A DNA stretch of 64,000 nucleotides from CAVZOY01 sp963777095 (GCA_963777095.1 CAVZOY010000004.1:1-64000); one strand, 5' to 3'; numbered from the stretch's first letter, positions 38,366 to 48,642 are shown. The notes: a model not told the origin generated them from the sequence alone. A program made the numbers and translations.

Positions 38366-40386
38366 ATGTTCGAGACAGTCCTGGTCGCCAACCGCGGCGA
38401 GATCGCCGTCCGGGTGATCCGCACGCTGCGCGCGATGGGCATCCGCTCCGTCGCCGTGCACAGCGAGGCGGACGCCGGCGCGCTGCACACCCGGCTGGCC
38501 GACGTCGCCGTCCCCATCGGCCCCGCGCCGGCGGCGCAGTCCTACCTCTCGGTCGAGCGGGTGCTCGAGGCCGCGCAGCGCACCGGCGCCCAGGCCGTGC
38601 ACCCCGGGTACGGCTTCCTGTCCGAGAACGTCGACTTCGCCCGCGCCTGCGCCGCCGCCGGCATCGTCTTCATCGGCCCGCCGGTCGAGGCCATCGAGGC
38701 CATGGGCGACAAGATCCGCGCCAAGCGGACCGTGATGGCCGCGGGCGTGCCGGTCGTCCCCGGCCGGACCGAGCCCGGCATGTCGGACGACGACGTCGCC
38801 AAGGCCGCCGTCGAGGTCGGCTTCCCGGTGCTGCTCAAGCCGTCGGCGGGCGGCGGCGGCAAGGGCATGCGCGTGGTGCGCGCCGAGAGCGAGCTGGCCG
38901 ACGCCATCGCCGGCGCCCGCCGCGAGGCCCGCGGCTCCTTCGGCGACGACACGCTGCTGGTCGAGCGGTACGTGGGCAACTCGCGGCACATCGAGGTGCA
39001 GGTGCTCGGCGACACGCACGGCACCGTCGTCCACCTCGGCGAGCGCGAGTGCAGCCTCCAGCGCCGGCACCAGAAGGTGATCGAGGAGGCGCCGTCGCCG
39101 CTGCTCGACGCCGCCGGGCGGGCGGCCATGGGCCGCGCCGCCGTCGAGGCCGCCCGCGCCGTGGGCTACACCGGCGCCGGCACGGTCGAGTTCATCGTCG
39201 ACGCCGACCGGACTGCCCGGGGGCAGGAATGGCCTTCTTCTTCCTCGAGATGAACACCCGGCTCCAGGTCGAGCACCCGGTCACCGAGATGGTCACCGGC
39301 CTCGACCTGGTCGAGCTGCAGGTGCGGGTCGCGGCGGGGGAGCCGCTGCCGTTCGACCAGGACGACGTCGCCCTCGACGGGCACGCGATCGAGGCGCGCG
39401 TCTACGCCGAGGACCCCGCCCGCGGCTTCCTGCCCGCAGACCGGCACGGTGCTCGGGCTGGTGGAGCCGTCGGGCCCCGGGCATCCGCGTCGACAGTTCG
39501 CTCGCGGTCGGCTCCGTCGTCGGCACGGACTACGACCCGATGCTGGCCAAGGTGATCGTCTGGGGGCCCGACCGCGACGCCGCCCGGGCCCGGCTCGTCG
39601 GCGCCCTCGGCTCCACCGCCGTCCTCGGCGTGACCACCAACGTGCCGTTCCTGCGGGCCCTGCTCAGCGACGAGGACGTCGTCGCCGGGCGGCTGGACAC
39701 CGGCCTGATCGAGCGGCGCGGCGACCGGCTGACCCTGCCCGAGCCCCCGCCGCCGCACGTCTACGCGGCGGCGGCGCTGGAGCTCCAGCTCGAGGCCGAG
39801 CCGGCCGGGCCCGTCGTCGACCGCTGGGACGTGCCGGACGGCTGGCGGCTGGGCGAGCCGGCCTGGACGGTGCGGCGGCTGCAGGCGCCGGGCGGCGAGC
39901 CGGTGACCGTGCGGGTGCGCGGCCGGGCGTCGTCCGCCCAGGTGGCCGTCGGCGACGGCGAGCCGGTGGCGGCCCAGGCGCACCGGGACGGCGACCGGCT
40001 GTGGGTGTCGCTGGACGGGCTGACGCTCGACTACGACGTCGTCCACTCCGGCGGCACGGTGTGGCTGGCCGCCGACGGCTCCGTGACGAGCTTCCGCGAG
40101 CACGAGCGGCTGGCGTCGGCCGCGGGCGCCGTGGCCGGGGACGGCGTGGTGACCGCGCCGATGCCCGGCACGGTGACCGTGGTGCGCGTGAAGGTCGGCG
40201 ACCGGGTGCGAGGCGGGGACCCCGCTGCTGGTCGTCGAGGCGATGAAGATGGAGCACGTGCTCACCGCCCCGGTCGCGGGGACGGTGGCCGAGCTCGGCG
40301 TGACGGCCGGCCAGTCGGTCCGGCTGGACGAGCGGGTGGCCGTGGTGACCCCGACGGCGCCCGCCGACGAGCAACAGGAGAACTGA
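38366..40386 (+). CDS. acyl-CoA carboxylase biotin carboxylase/BCCP subunit, frameshifted
   Basis: A two-domain alpha subunit of about 670 residues. The biotin carboxylase part starts MFETVLVANRGEIAVRVI and has the ATP-grasp loop KPSAGGGGKGMRVV and EMNTRLQVEHPVTEMVTG. The C-terminal BCCP domain carries the biotinylation site VEAMKMEH. Breaks near 39210, 39435, 39476 and 40224 shift the frame; the 39435 one is CCCCAG read as CCCGCAG, and the 40224 one puts the biotin lysine out of frame. ATG 38366 starts 8 bases after the beta-subunit stop. Provides carboxybiotin to the carboxyltransferase. Confidence 0.87.
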
Positions 40387-40388
40387 CG

Positions 40389-41543
40389 ATGCTGGACTAC
40401 CGGCTCGACGACGAGACCGAGGCCCTGCGCAAGACCGTCCGCGAGTTCGCGATGGAGGTCGTCGCGCCGCAGATCGGGGAGTTCTACGAGCGGGACGAGT
40501 TCCCGACCGACATCGTGCGGCAGATGGGCGAGCTCGGGCTGTTCGGCCTGCCCTTCCCCGAGGAGTACGGCGGCGCGGGCGGCGACTACTTCCACCTGTG
40601 CGTCGCGCTCGAGGAGCTGGCGCGGGTGGACAGCTCGGTCGCCATCACGCTGGAGGCCGGGGTCTCGCTGGGCGCCATGCCGATCTACCGGTTCGGCACC
40701 GAGGAGCAGAAGCAGGAGTGGCTGCCCCGGCTGTGCTCCGGCGAGGCGCTGGGCGCGTTCGGGCTCACCGAGCCCGGCGGCGGCTCGGACGCCGGCGCGA
40801 CGCGGACGACGGCGCGGCTCGAGGACGGGCAGTGGGTGATCAACGGCTCCAAGGCGTTCATCACCAACTCGGGCACCGACCTGACCGCGCTGGTGACGGT
40901 GACCGCGGTGACCGGCACGAAGCCGGACGGCAAGAAGGAGATCTCGGCGATCCTCGTGCCGTCGGGCACGCCGGGCTTCACCGTCGGGCAGCGGTACTCG
41001 AAGGTCGGCTGGAACGCCTCGGACACCCGCGAGCTGTCGTTCTCCGACTGCCGCGTGCCGGCGGAGAACCTGGTGGGGGAGCAGGGCCGCGGCTACGCGC
41101 AGTTCCTCTCGATCCTCGACGAGGGCCGCATCGCGATCTCGGCGCTGGCGGTCGGGCTGGCGCAGGGCTGCGTCGACGAGTCGGTGAAGTACGCCGCCCA
41201 GCGCGAGGCGTTCGGCCAGCCGATCGGCCGCAACCAGGCGATCCAGTTCATGATCGCCGACATGGAGGTGCGCGCCTCCACCGCGCGGCTGGCCTACTAC
41301 CGGGCCGCGGAGAAGATGCTGCGCGGCGAGCCGTTCAAGCGCGAGGCCGCCGTCGCCAAGCTCTACAGCTCGGAGATGGCGATGGAGAACGCCCGCTACG
41401 CCACCCAGGTGCACGGCGGCTACGGGTTCATGAACGAGTTCCCGGTCGGCCGGTTCTACCGCGACGCCAAGATCCTGGAGATCGGCGAGGGCACCAGCGA
41501 GGTGCAGCGGATGCTCATCGCCCGCGACCTCGGCGTCGGCTGA
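40389..41543 (+). CDS. acyl-CoA dehydrogenase
   Basis: A 384-residue short-chain/branched-chain acyl-CoA dehydrogenase with FAD motifs FGLTEPGGGSDAGATRT and WVINGSKAFITNSG. The catalytic base is Glu367 in EIGEGTSEVQRML, and the hallmark QVHGGYGFMNEFPVGRFYRDAK is present. It starts two bases after the biotin-subunit stop, so all three genes form one operon under the TetR regulator. It probably oxidises isovaleryl-CoA or isobutyryl-CoA ahead of the carboxylase step, as AcdH does in Streptomyces. Frame intact. Confidence 0.9.
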   Translation: MLDYRLDDETEALRKTVREFAMEVVAPQIGEFYERDEFPTDIVRQMGELGLFGLPFPEEYGGAGGDYFHLCVALEELARVDSSVAITLEAGVSLGAMPIYRFGTEEQKQEWLPRLCSGEALGAFGLTEPGGGSDAGATRTTARLEDGQWVINGSKAFITNSGTDLTALVTVTAVTGTKPDGKKEISAILVPSGTPGFTVGQRYSKVGWNASDTRELSFSDCRVPAENLVGEQGRGYAQFLSILDEGRIAISALAVGLAQGCVDESVKYAAQREAFGQPIGRNQAIQFMIADMEVRASTARLAYYRAAEKMLRGEPFKREAAVAKLYSSEMAMENARYATQVHGGYGFMNEFPVGRFYRDAKILEIGEGTSEVQRMLIARDLGVG

Positions 41544-41569
41544 CCGGCCTCCAGCACTGGGTCTCCACG

Positions 41570-41602
41570 AACCGGGGTCTCGGCGCGGTCGAGACCCCGG
41601 TT
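41570..41602 (+). terminator. perfect 13-bp hairpin after the acyl-CoA operon
   Basis: AACCGGGGTCTCG (41570-41582), 7-base loop, CGAGACCCCGGTT (41590-41602), 26 bases past the acyl-CoA dehydrogenase stop and 26 bases before the convergent cupin stop. Confidence 0.82.
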
Positions 41603-41628
41603 GTGCTACAGCCTGGTAGGCGGAGTCG

Positions 41629-42015
41629 TCAGCCCCCGACGTTGCGGCGCGGCGCGAAGCCCTCGCCGTCGCCCTCCGGAGAACGGGGCGGCACGGCGAC
41701 GCTGAGCAGTACGACGGACTGCTCGGCCGCCTGGAGGCTGTGCCGTCGATCCGGGATCGGCGCGATCTGGTGCGCCCCGAGGTCGACGCTGTCGTCGCCG
41801 GCCCGCAGGCGCACCCGCCCGCGGATCACCATCAGGCTCGCCGCGCCGGGGCTCTCGTGCTCGTCCATCGTGACGCCCTGGCGCAGGGCGATCAGCGTCT
41901 GGCGCAGTCCGTCGACCGGGTGCGGCAGCGTGCGCGCCGCCCGCCCGGCGTTCTCGGTGGTCGCCTTCTGGAGGAGTTCGCCGGCCAGCGCGTGGACGTC
42001 GATCGGAGCCGTCAT
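41629..42015 (-). CDS. cupin-domain protein
   Basis: A 128-residue single-domain cupin. MDEHESPGAASLMVIRGRV and GDDSVDLGAHQIAPIPDRRH contain the two half-motifs with His/Glu ligand candidates. Starts at ATG 42015. Such small cupins bind a metal and act as regulators, isomerases or dioxygenases; nothing in context decides which. Convergent with the acyl-CoA dehydrogenase operon. Confidence 0.72.
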   Translation of the reverse strand: MTAPIDVHALAGELLQKATTENAGRAARTLPHPVDGLRQTLIALRQGVTMDEHESPGAASLMVIRGRVRLRAGDDSVDLGAHQIAPIPDRRHSLQAAEQSVVLLSVAVPPRSPEGDGEGFAPRRNVGG

Positions 42016-42120
42016 GCGCCGCAGCGTAGGACATCCGTCCGGGTGAAATCAGGCCGATCGGCGCCCCGAGCAGGACGATGTGGCCGCCGGTGACGGCTGC
42101 GGCGGTTACGGTCCTGCGCC

Positions 42121-44228
42121 GTGACGCGCCTGCTGGGTCTGGCGACCGCCGTCCTGCTGGCCCTGGGCGTGGTCGGCTTCGTGCTCGTGCGCGGGGACGA
42201 CGAGCCGCGCTCGAGCGGGTGATCGTCCAGGTCGGGTCCGCCGCGGACGCCGAGAAGCTGGCGCGCATCCAGACCCGGACCGGCGGCGAGGTGCACGCCG
42301 CTATTCCACCGTGGTCGCGGGGTTCGTCGCGACCCTGTCCGCCGCGGCCGTCGACGCCCTGGAGCGGGACCCCGACGTCGCCGCCGTCGTGCGGGACTCC
42401 CGGATGCAGCTCGAGGGCAGTCAGGACGACCCGGTCTGGGGCCTGGACCGGATCGACCAGCGCGTCGGCCTGGACGCGACGTACGAGTACGACACCACCG
42501 GGGACGGCGTCACCGTCTACGTGGTCGACAGCGGCATCCGGACGAGCCACGAGGAGTTCGCCGACCGCGCCCGCAGCGGCTACGACTGGGTCGACGGGGA
42601 CGAGGACGCTACGACTGCGGCGGCCACGGGACGTCGGTCGCCGGGACCATCGGCGGCCGCACCTTCGGGGTCGCGAAGCGCGTCACGCTCGTGTCGTTGC
42701 GCGCCTTCGACTGCGACGGAACCGGCTGGCCGGCGACGTCCTGGCAGGCCTGGACTGGGCGGTCGGCCACCGCAGCGGCCCGGCGGTGGTCAACCTCAGC
42801 GCGAGCGGACCGGCGAACCGCGTGCTGGACGACGCGGTCGCCAGGACCACCGCGGCCGGGGTCACCGTGGTGACCGCGGCCGGCAACCAGGCGGCGGACG
42901 CCTGCACGAGGAGCCCCGCCCGGGAAGAGTCGGCGATCACCGTGGGCGCCACCACCACCTCGGACCGGCGGGCGAAGTTCTCGAACTTCGGCGGCTGCCT
43001 CGACCTGTTCGCCCCGGGAGCGTCGCTGCGCTCGAGCACGGAGGAGTCGGACACGTCGGCCGGGGACGTCTCCGGCACGTCGGTGGCCGCCGCGCACGTC
43101 ACCGGCGCGATCGCGGCCTGGCTGGAGGGGCACCAGGACGCGACGCCCGCGGAGGTGCGGTCGGCCCTCGAGACGACGGCCAGCGCCGCAGTCGTCGACG
43201 ACGGCAGGTCCGCGAACGACGACCTGCTGCGGCTGCCCGACGAGCGCTCCCAGGTCAGCCTGACAGTGTCCAAGTCGGGCACGGGTTCGGGGACGCTCAC
43301 CAGCGAACCGGCCGGGATCACCTGCGGTGCCACCTGCGGCGCCGTCTTCCGGCCCGGGACGACGGTGCAGCTCCTGGCCACGCCGGCGAACGGCTCCTCG
43401 TTCACCGGGTGGACCGGTGCCTGCAGCGGCGCCACCGTCACCTGCGCGGTCACGGTCGCCACCGCCGCGCACGCGGTCGCGAACTTCTCCGCCACCGCGG
43501 ACGGCGTCGAGGAGACCGCCGGCACGTTCGATGACTGGTACCCCCTTCCCGACCCGTCTGCCGACGGCGGGACGTGGATGACCACCGGTGCCCGCGGCAG
43601 CACGGCGACGTTCACCTTCACCGGGTCGAGCGTCAATGGCTCACCCGCGCCGGCCCCCGGCAGGGCATCGCGTCGGTGACCGTCGACGGCGTCGACCGGG
43701 GGACCTACGACCTCTACAGCGACGAGCCCTCACGGCTTCGTACACGTTCGACGACCTGAGCCCGTCGGGGTCGCACACGATCGAGATCGGGGTGACCGGC
43801 CGACAGAACCCGGCGTCCGCGGCGTCGGGCGTGGTGGTGGACGGATTCCGCGTCGGCGGCGAGACGGTGCAGGAGTCCGCGCGCGGCATCTCGTTCGGCG
43901 GCTGGAAGAACGGCGCCTCTCAGGCTGCCGCCCGGGGCCGCTACCGGAGCAGCAGCACGGCCGGCGCGACGATGTCCTTCACCTTCTCCGGCACCGGCGT
44001 GGACTGGCTGACGACAACCGGCCCGGGCTGGGGCGGGCCCGGGTCAGCATCGACGACGTCGACCAGGGCACGGTCGACCTGTACGCCACGTCGGCGCGCT
44101 GGCAGACGGCGAAGACCTACGACGGGCTGGCCCCGGGCACCCACACGATCACCATCGAGGTGCTCGGCAGCAAGAACGCGGCGGCGACGTCCGCGAACGT
44201 CGCGGTGGACGGCTTCGTCGTCCGGTGA
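42121..44228 (+). pseudogene. secreted subtilase (S8) with C-terminal repeat and adhesion-like domains, frameshifted
   Basis: GTG 42121 begins a short hydrophobic signal (GLATAVLLALGVVGFVLV). Across several frames follow an I9-type propeptide (VIVQVGSAADAEKLARIQ) and an S8 catalytic domain: Asp in VYVVDSGIRTSHEEF, His in CGGHGTSVAGTI, Ser in SGTSVAAAHVTGAIAAWL. Next comes an InlB-type beta repeat (TCGATCGAVFRPGTTVQL with paired cysteines), then two galactose-binding-like repeats (SFGGWKNGASQ; DGFVVR at the end). Breaks lie near 42218, 42300, 42610, 42715, 43640 and 44040. All catalytic residues are intact, so this is probably one working gene seen through sequence errors. Confidence 0.7.
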
Positions 44229-44265
44229 TCTGCCCGATCATCACCGGCTGCCCGCGAACCGTGCT

Positions 44266-44518
44266 TCAGCGGAACGGATCGCGACCGGGCTCGTCCATCG
44301 GGACTCCGTCCTCGTCGAGCTGCCGCAGGCGAGGCGGTCCGCCGGCCTGCAGCTCCGGGTGAGGGAAATCCCTCGAACCACTGCCGGCCCGTCTGCGGAC
44401 ACCGGTAGCGCACCGTCCAGTCGACGAGATCGACGTCCAGCTTCTCGAGGTGCTCCCGCGCGTAGTCGTCTCCCGCGTTGCCTCCCAGCTCGAACAGGGA
44501 GTCACATGCACACCTCAT
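44266..44518 (-). CDS. small acidic protein 5 of an immunity-like array, one frameshift
   Basis: About 83 residues: MRCACDSLFELGGNAGDDYA, KLDVDLVDWTVRYRCPQTGR, then EDGVPMDEPGRDPFR after one frame change near 44363. ATG 44518 follows AGAGAGGA. The CPQTGRxW element with three more cysteines resembles small immunity proteins that accompany polymorphic toxins. It is the last gene of a five-gene co-directional run with gaps of only 14-46 bases. Confidence 0.55.
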
Positions 44519-44532
44519 CGGACGGTCCTCTC

Positions 44533-44781
44533 TCACGCGGGGCGCCTGGTCGTGGGATCGCGCAGCAGGAGCTCGAGCAGGTGCGCGCACGCCCCGCTCT
44601 CGGACTCGAACCGGGTCTCCGCCGTGCGCAGCCCGCGCTCGGAGTAGAAGACGAGCCAGCAGTCGGGCCGGCGTTCGAGCACGTAGGCCTCATCGGGCAT
44701 CCCGCCGTCGAGCGAGTAGGCGTCGGGATCGATGCCCTCTGCATCGAGGAGGCGCCGCAAGGCCGAGGTGTCCATCGGCAT
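44533..44781 (-). CDS. small acidic protein 4 of an immunity-like array
   Basis: An 82-residue acidic protein: MDTSALRRLLDAEGIDPDAY, LDGGMPDEAYVLERRPDCW and LVFYSERGLRTAETRFESES, finishing HLLELLLRDPTTRRPA. The YSLDGG...AYVLE...W.V(F/Y)YSERG pattern is a recurrent actinobacterial small-protein family often found beside polymorphic toxin genes; I judge this from memory of the pattern only. ATG 44781 is chosen over 44802 because of GGAG spacing. Confidence 0.6.
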   Translation of the reverse strand: MPMDTSALRRLLDAEGIDPDAYSLDGGMPDEAYVLERRPDCWLVFYSERGLRTAETRFESESGACAHLLELLLRDPTTRRPA

Positions 44782-44821
44782 CTCACGACGCTCCGGCGTC
44801 ATCGGCCCGCCCGGCACAGCG

Positions 44822-45277
44822 TCACGGGTGCTGCCGGTCGGCCAGCAGGGCGTCGAGCAGTCCTCGGGGAGCTCCGTCGATGTCGTAGGGGTCGTCCGCC
44901 AGCCGCTCGTACTCTTCTGCGCTCATCCACGCGGGGTGCTCGGCGGCGATGCCCAACTCGGGATAGGTCCTCGTGATCTCGTCCGCCGACCGGGCGAGCA
45001 TCACGCCCCACAGCCCGCCCATGCCGTAGTCGTAGGCGACGAGGAACGGCGACTTCCTGTCGCTTTCCTCCGCCGCCTGCAGCTTCAGGATCCACGCGGG
45101 GTCGGCCTCGTAGAAGGCGTCGCCGATGTCGGTCTGGTGGCAGCCGCGGCGGGTCAGCTCCTGCACGAGTTCCCGGGCGCTGACAGGAGCGGACGTCGAC
45201 CACGGGGTGCCGCCGCCGTGCGGAGGCGTCACCTCGGCCACGTACCCGTCCCCCTTCCTGCTGATCATGATGGCCAT
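44822..45277 (-). CDS. small acidic protein 3 of an immunity-like array
   Basis: A 151-residue acidic soluble protein (MAIMISRKGDGYVAEVTPPH; CHQTDIGDAFYEADPAWILK; YDYGMGGLWGVMLARSADEI; LGIAAEHPAWMSAEEYERLA). A good GGAGGAG site precedes ATG 45277. No recognised domain. Intact frame. Position inside the array and small acidic nature fit an immunity or antitoxin role. Confidence 0.65.
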   Translation of the reverse strand: MAIMISRKGDGYVAEVTPPHGGGTPWSTSAPVSARELVQELTRRGCHQTDIGDAFYEADPAWILKLQAAEESDRKSPFLVAYDYGMGGLWGVMLARSADEITRTYPELGIAAEHPAWMSAEEYERLADDPYDIDGAPRGLLDALLADRQHP

Positions 45278-45323
45278 CAGTCGGTCTCTCCTCCGGCCTC
45301 GTGGGCACGATCGGTCGCCCGCC

Positions 45324-45629
45324 TCACGGCCGCTGCCGGCCCGTCCGGCGCAGCCATTCGGCCGTGGCGGCCGCGCTCTTCTCGGACGACTCGAGGACCG
45401 CCCGCACCCAGAGCACGAATCGGGCCACCGCCGTACCGGTGTCCGCCTCTCGGAACTCCTCGTCGAAGCGACCCCGCTCCACGTAGCCCGCGACCCACTC
45501 GTCGCCCTCGCGCACGAGGCACGGCCGGTCGTCGCGGAACTCGCCGACGGCCCACCCGCGCTCCGGCAGATTTGTCGCCTCCACGGCCGCGCGTGCCTCG
45601 GCGAGGAGAGCCTCGTCCTGCGGGCTCAT
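45324..45629 (-). CDS. small acidic protein 2 of an immunity-like array
   Basis: A 101-residue protein: MSPQDEALLAEARAAVEATN, then PERGWAVGEFRDDRPCLVRE and EWVAGYVERGRFDEEFREAD. The W-x-V-GEF...ER-G pattern resembles the SERG-containing protein two genes down, suggesting related folds. Start ATG 45629. Gap of 19 bases to the gene before it. Confidence 0.6.
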   Translation of the reverse strand: MSPQDEALLAEARAAVEATNLPERGWAVGEFRDDRPCLVREGDEWVAGYVERGRFDEEFREADTGTAVARFVLWVRAVLESSEKSAAATAEWLRRTGRQRP

Positions 45630-45648
45630 GCCGCCCATCCCGACACGC

Positions 45649-46059
45649 TCATCCGAGCACCGGCGGTAGACCGAGCCGCTCCCGGGCTCGCTGACTCTGC
45701 GTGCGGGACAGGCACGCATCGACCTCCGGAGGGGCCACCGCGACCTCGGTCCACCGGCGGCGAACGAAGTCGGCTTCCTCGTCGAAGGACAACGGCTCCG
45801 CGCTGACCGGCGCATCGTCGAGACACGCGCGCCAGAGGTCCGGGTCGTACCAGCCGACCTGCGGTGGCCGGCCGAGGTCGACCCACCACTGACCCCGGTC
45901 GGCCGTGATGCGCACCCCGCACCAGGGCCCGGCGAGCTGGAGGATCCGGTTCACCGCACCCTCGCCGTCGTCGGACACCAGGACGAAACCCGCGGTGGTG
46001 AGGTCCGCGACGAGGGCGTGCACCGACCCTGGGGCAGACCCCAGGTCCGGAACGGTCAT
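45649..46059 (-). CDS. small acidic protein 1 of an immunity-like array
   Basis: A 136-residue protein beginning MTVPDLGSAPGSVHALVADL, with GPWCGVRITADRGQWWVDLG, GWYDPDLWRACLDDAPVSAE and a C-terminal helix. First gene of the array, divergent from the formate/nitrite channel gene with 258 bases between starts. No family recognised; intact frame. Confidence 0.6.
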   Translation of the reverse strand: MTVPDLGSAPGSVHALVADLTTAGFVLVSDDGEGAVNRILQLAGPWCGVRITADRGQWWVDLGRPPQVGWYDPDLWRACLDDAPVSAEPLSFDEEADFVRRRWTEVAVAPPEVDACLSRTQSQRARERLGLPPVLG

Positions 46060-46317
46060 CCGACCCGTCCGTGGGCCGCGGCAAGACGGGACAACGGACC
46101 CCCTTCCTCGATGACGTTTCGTGATCACTCCAGCACTCAGAGCGAGACTGGACGGTTCCACGCCGGCCGTCCGTAAGGAAGCCCTCTCCCGCCAACGGAG
46201 GAGGACCGCGGTCGCCGATCCGACAGGCGGAGACGGCGTCGTACCGGCCCGGCGGTGGCGTGGAACGGGCTCGCACGGGGCATCCCGCAGCACCGGATCG
46301 ACTCCGAGGGGGACGCC

Positions 46318-47162
46318 GTGGCCGCCAGGGAACCGCAGGAGATGGCGCAGGTCGCCGCAGGGACCGGGGCGAAGAAGACCCACCGCACCTGGGATCGCGT
46401 GCTGGTCAGCGCGTTCCTCGCCGGCGCCTACATCTCCTTCGGCGCCCTGGTCGCCATCACGGTCTAGCTCGGGGCTGGACCCCGCACGTGGGGCACGCTG
46501 CCGACGCTGTTCATGGGTGCCGCGTTCACCCTCGGCCTGGTGCTCGTGCTCATCGCGGGATCCGACCTCGCGACCGGCAACATGATGCTGGTCCCGCTGA
46601 GCGCCATGCGCGGCAAGATCGGCGTCTCCGACGTCGTCAAGCAACCTCACGCTGGTGCTGCTCGGCAACCTGCTCGGGGCGCTGTTCGTCGCCTTCTTCC
46701 TCGCCGTGCAGACCGACGTCATCGGCGAGGCGGCCTCCCGCGGGCAGCGCCCTGCTCACCTACGACCGGCTCGCCTCGATCGCCGAGGGCAAGACCGGCC
46801 ACACCGCGTGGGAGACGTTCCTCCGCGGCGTCGGCTGCAACTGGCTGGTCTGCCTGGCCGTCTGGATGTCCCTGGCCGCCCAGTCCGTGTCCGGCAAGAT
46901 CCTCGCCGTCTTCTTCCCGGTCATGGCCTTCGTCGCGATGGGCTTCGACCACGTGGTCGCCAACATGTTCTTCCTCCCCGCGGCGACCTTCGCGGGCGTG
47001 CCCGGCATCGGCGCCGGCGACTGGCTGTGGAACTGGCTGCTCGCGGGCTTCGGCAACCTGGTCGGGGCCGTGGTCTTCGTCGCGACGTCGTACTGGTACC
47101 TGTTCCTGCGCGACCGACCCGACGTGCCCGCGCCCGCGGCGGAGCCCGCCGAGCGGGCCTGA
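46318..47162 (+). CDS. formate/nitrite transporter family channel, frameshifted
   Basis: A FocA/NirC-type channel of about 280 residues. Segments DRVLVSAFLAGAYISFGALV, LVLIAGSDLATGNMMLVPL, LLGNLLGALFVAFFLAVQTD, RGVGCNWLVCLAVWMSLAAQ and HVVANMFFLPAATFAGVPG follow the FNT order, with the hallmark GN(W)LV and N-MF residues. Breaks occur near 46465 (an extra T creates TAG), 46490, 46640 and 46745. GTG 46318 follows GAGGGGGA. Carries formate, nitrite or hydrosulfide; no reductase gene is nearby to decide. Confidence 0.8.
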
Positions 47163-47324
47163 GAGGGCGGGCCCCTCACCAGGTCGGGTGAGCCGGCGGG
47201 TCTCGCGCCGCAGGCTGACGTCCTCCGCCTGGTGTGCACACGCCCCCGATCGGGTACTTCTCGGGCATCCGACCTGCGGAGATGACCCGGACCCTGATAC
47301 CCCGTCAGAGTCGAAGGGGACGCC

Positions 47325-48090
47325 ATGCATCAGCACGACACCGAAACGGTCCGACGGACCCCGGTTCGCAGCGGTGGCCGTCAGAAGCTGCTCCGACTGA
47401 TCGGCCTCGTGCTGGTCGCGTTCGTGCTGGTGGAGGCCCTGTTGCTCGGCCTCGGGATGCTCATCACGCGCGTCCTGGACGACACCGGCCTGCACGAGGC
47501 CGAGGCGGACGTGGAGAACGCCATACTCGACGTCCGGAATCCAACGCTGGACGACGTGACGACCGTCGGCAGCTGGGCCGGCGCCACCGTGCCGATCATC
47601 GTCCTGGCCGCGATCGGCTGCTTCGTGCTCTGGCGGCTGGGCCGCGGCCCCAGGTTCGCGGTGTTCCTGGCCGTCGCGGTAGTGGGGGAGACCGCGCTCT
47701 TCCTGCTGGCCTCGTGGGTGATCGACCGCAACCGACCGGACATCCCGCAGCTGGACGAGGCCCCACCGACGTCGAGCTTCCCCTCCGGGCACACCGCGGC
47801 GTCGATCGCGCTCACGTTCGGGCTGGCGATCGCGCTGTACGTGCTCTACCGCCGCGCCGCCTGTTCGTGATCGGCGCGGTGCTGGCCACCCTGTACGCCG
47901 GCTTCGTGCTCGTCAGCAGGCTCTACCGGGGCATGCACTGGCCGACGGACGTCACCGCGAGCGTCGTCTTCGCCTCCGCCTGGCTGCTGTCGCTGTGGGC
48001 GATCCTCCTGCCGCACGGCGTCGGCGATCGGACACAGGCGCTCGGCCGGTCCGAGGAAGGAACCGGGCCGCCGCACGCTCGGACGCTGAT
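47325..48090 (+). CDS. PAP2-family phosphatase, frameshifted
   Basis: A membrane phosphatase of the PAP2/undecaprenyl-pyrophosphate-phosphatase type, about 250 residues. The three active-site motifs are present: DRNRPDIPQ (K-x6-RP variant), FPSGHTAASIAL (PSGH) and SRLYRGMHWPTDV (SR-x5-H-x3-D). The frame changes near 47862. The 3' end is uncertain; a TGA near 48090 in another frame fits the convergent neighbour that ends at 48099. It dephosphorylates lipid phosphates at the membrane surface. Confidence 0.8.
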
Positions 48091-48098
48091 CCCGGTCG

Positions 48099-48516
48099 TC
48101 AGCCCGCGGGGGCGTCGTCGTCGGTGGGCCACTCGACGCGCGGCAGCCCCGCCAGCGCGACCAGGCGGTCGACGGTCTCGACGACGGCGACGTCCGGGGG
48201 TGGCGGCGCTCCTCCGGGTCGGCCATCGGCCGCCGGACGTCGTCGGGATCGAGTCGGCGTCCACGGCGTCGCGCACCCAGCGGGCGAAGCCGGCGGCCTC
48301 GGCGTCGGCGTCCATCGGCAGCGCCGCGTCGGGCTGCTCGAAGTAGATCCGCGGCTCGTAGCCGAGGTGGAAGCGCCCGCCGGAGGCGTCGGCGAACCGG
48401 TAGTCGACCGTGGCGAGGTCGCTGTCGTGGACGTCGACGAGCAGGAACGGCACCGCCGTCGGACGTCCTCGGGTCCATCGGCCGTCGCTGTACGCCATCG
48501 TCGCGAAGAGGCCCAT
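48099..48516 (-). CDS. small soluble hypothetical protein, one or two frameshifts
   Basis: About 139 residues: MGLFATMAYSDGRWTRG, LLVDVHDSDLATVDYRFADA, GGRFHLGYEPRIYFEQPDAA, then in another frame DVAVVETVDRLVALAGLPR and WPTDDDAPAG. Alternating hydrophobic pattern suggests an alpha/beta domain. ATG 48516. Convergent with the PAP2 gene. No family recognised. Confidence 0.5.
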
Positions 48517-48642
48517 GGCCGCGACGCTAGCGGCGGCCCGCGGGGCGGGGGCCCGTCGGCCCGAGCCGGGCGGTGGACCTGCTTTCGAGCAGTTCGTCGA
48601 ACGGCTCGGGTCCCGGCGAGTCGAGCGGACGGGAGGCGCGAG

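Noticed and set aside
40205..40260. Programmed frameshift at the biotin-carrier domain
   Set aside because: The one-base extra C at 40224 lacks a slippery site and is one of many similar breaks in this region, so a sequence error is simpler.
46027..46044. CCTGGGGCAGACCCCAGG hairpin as a terminator or riboswitch
   Set aside because: It lies within the first codons of the small acidic gene starting at 46059 and has no further structure around it.
46318..47162. Stop codon near 46465 as a true pseudogene marker of the formate/nitrite channel
   Set aside because: Removing a single T restores SSGLDP-type sequence and the rest of the family order follows; a sequence error is more likely than decay.
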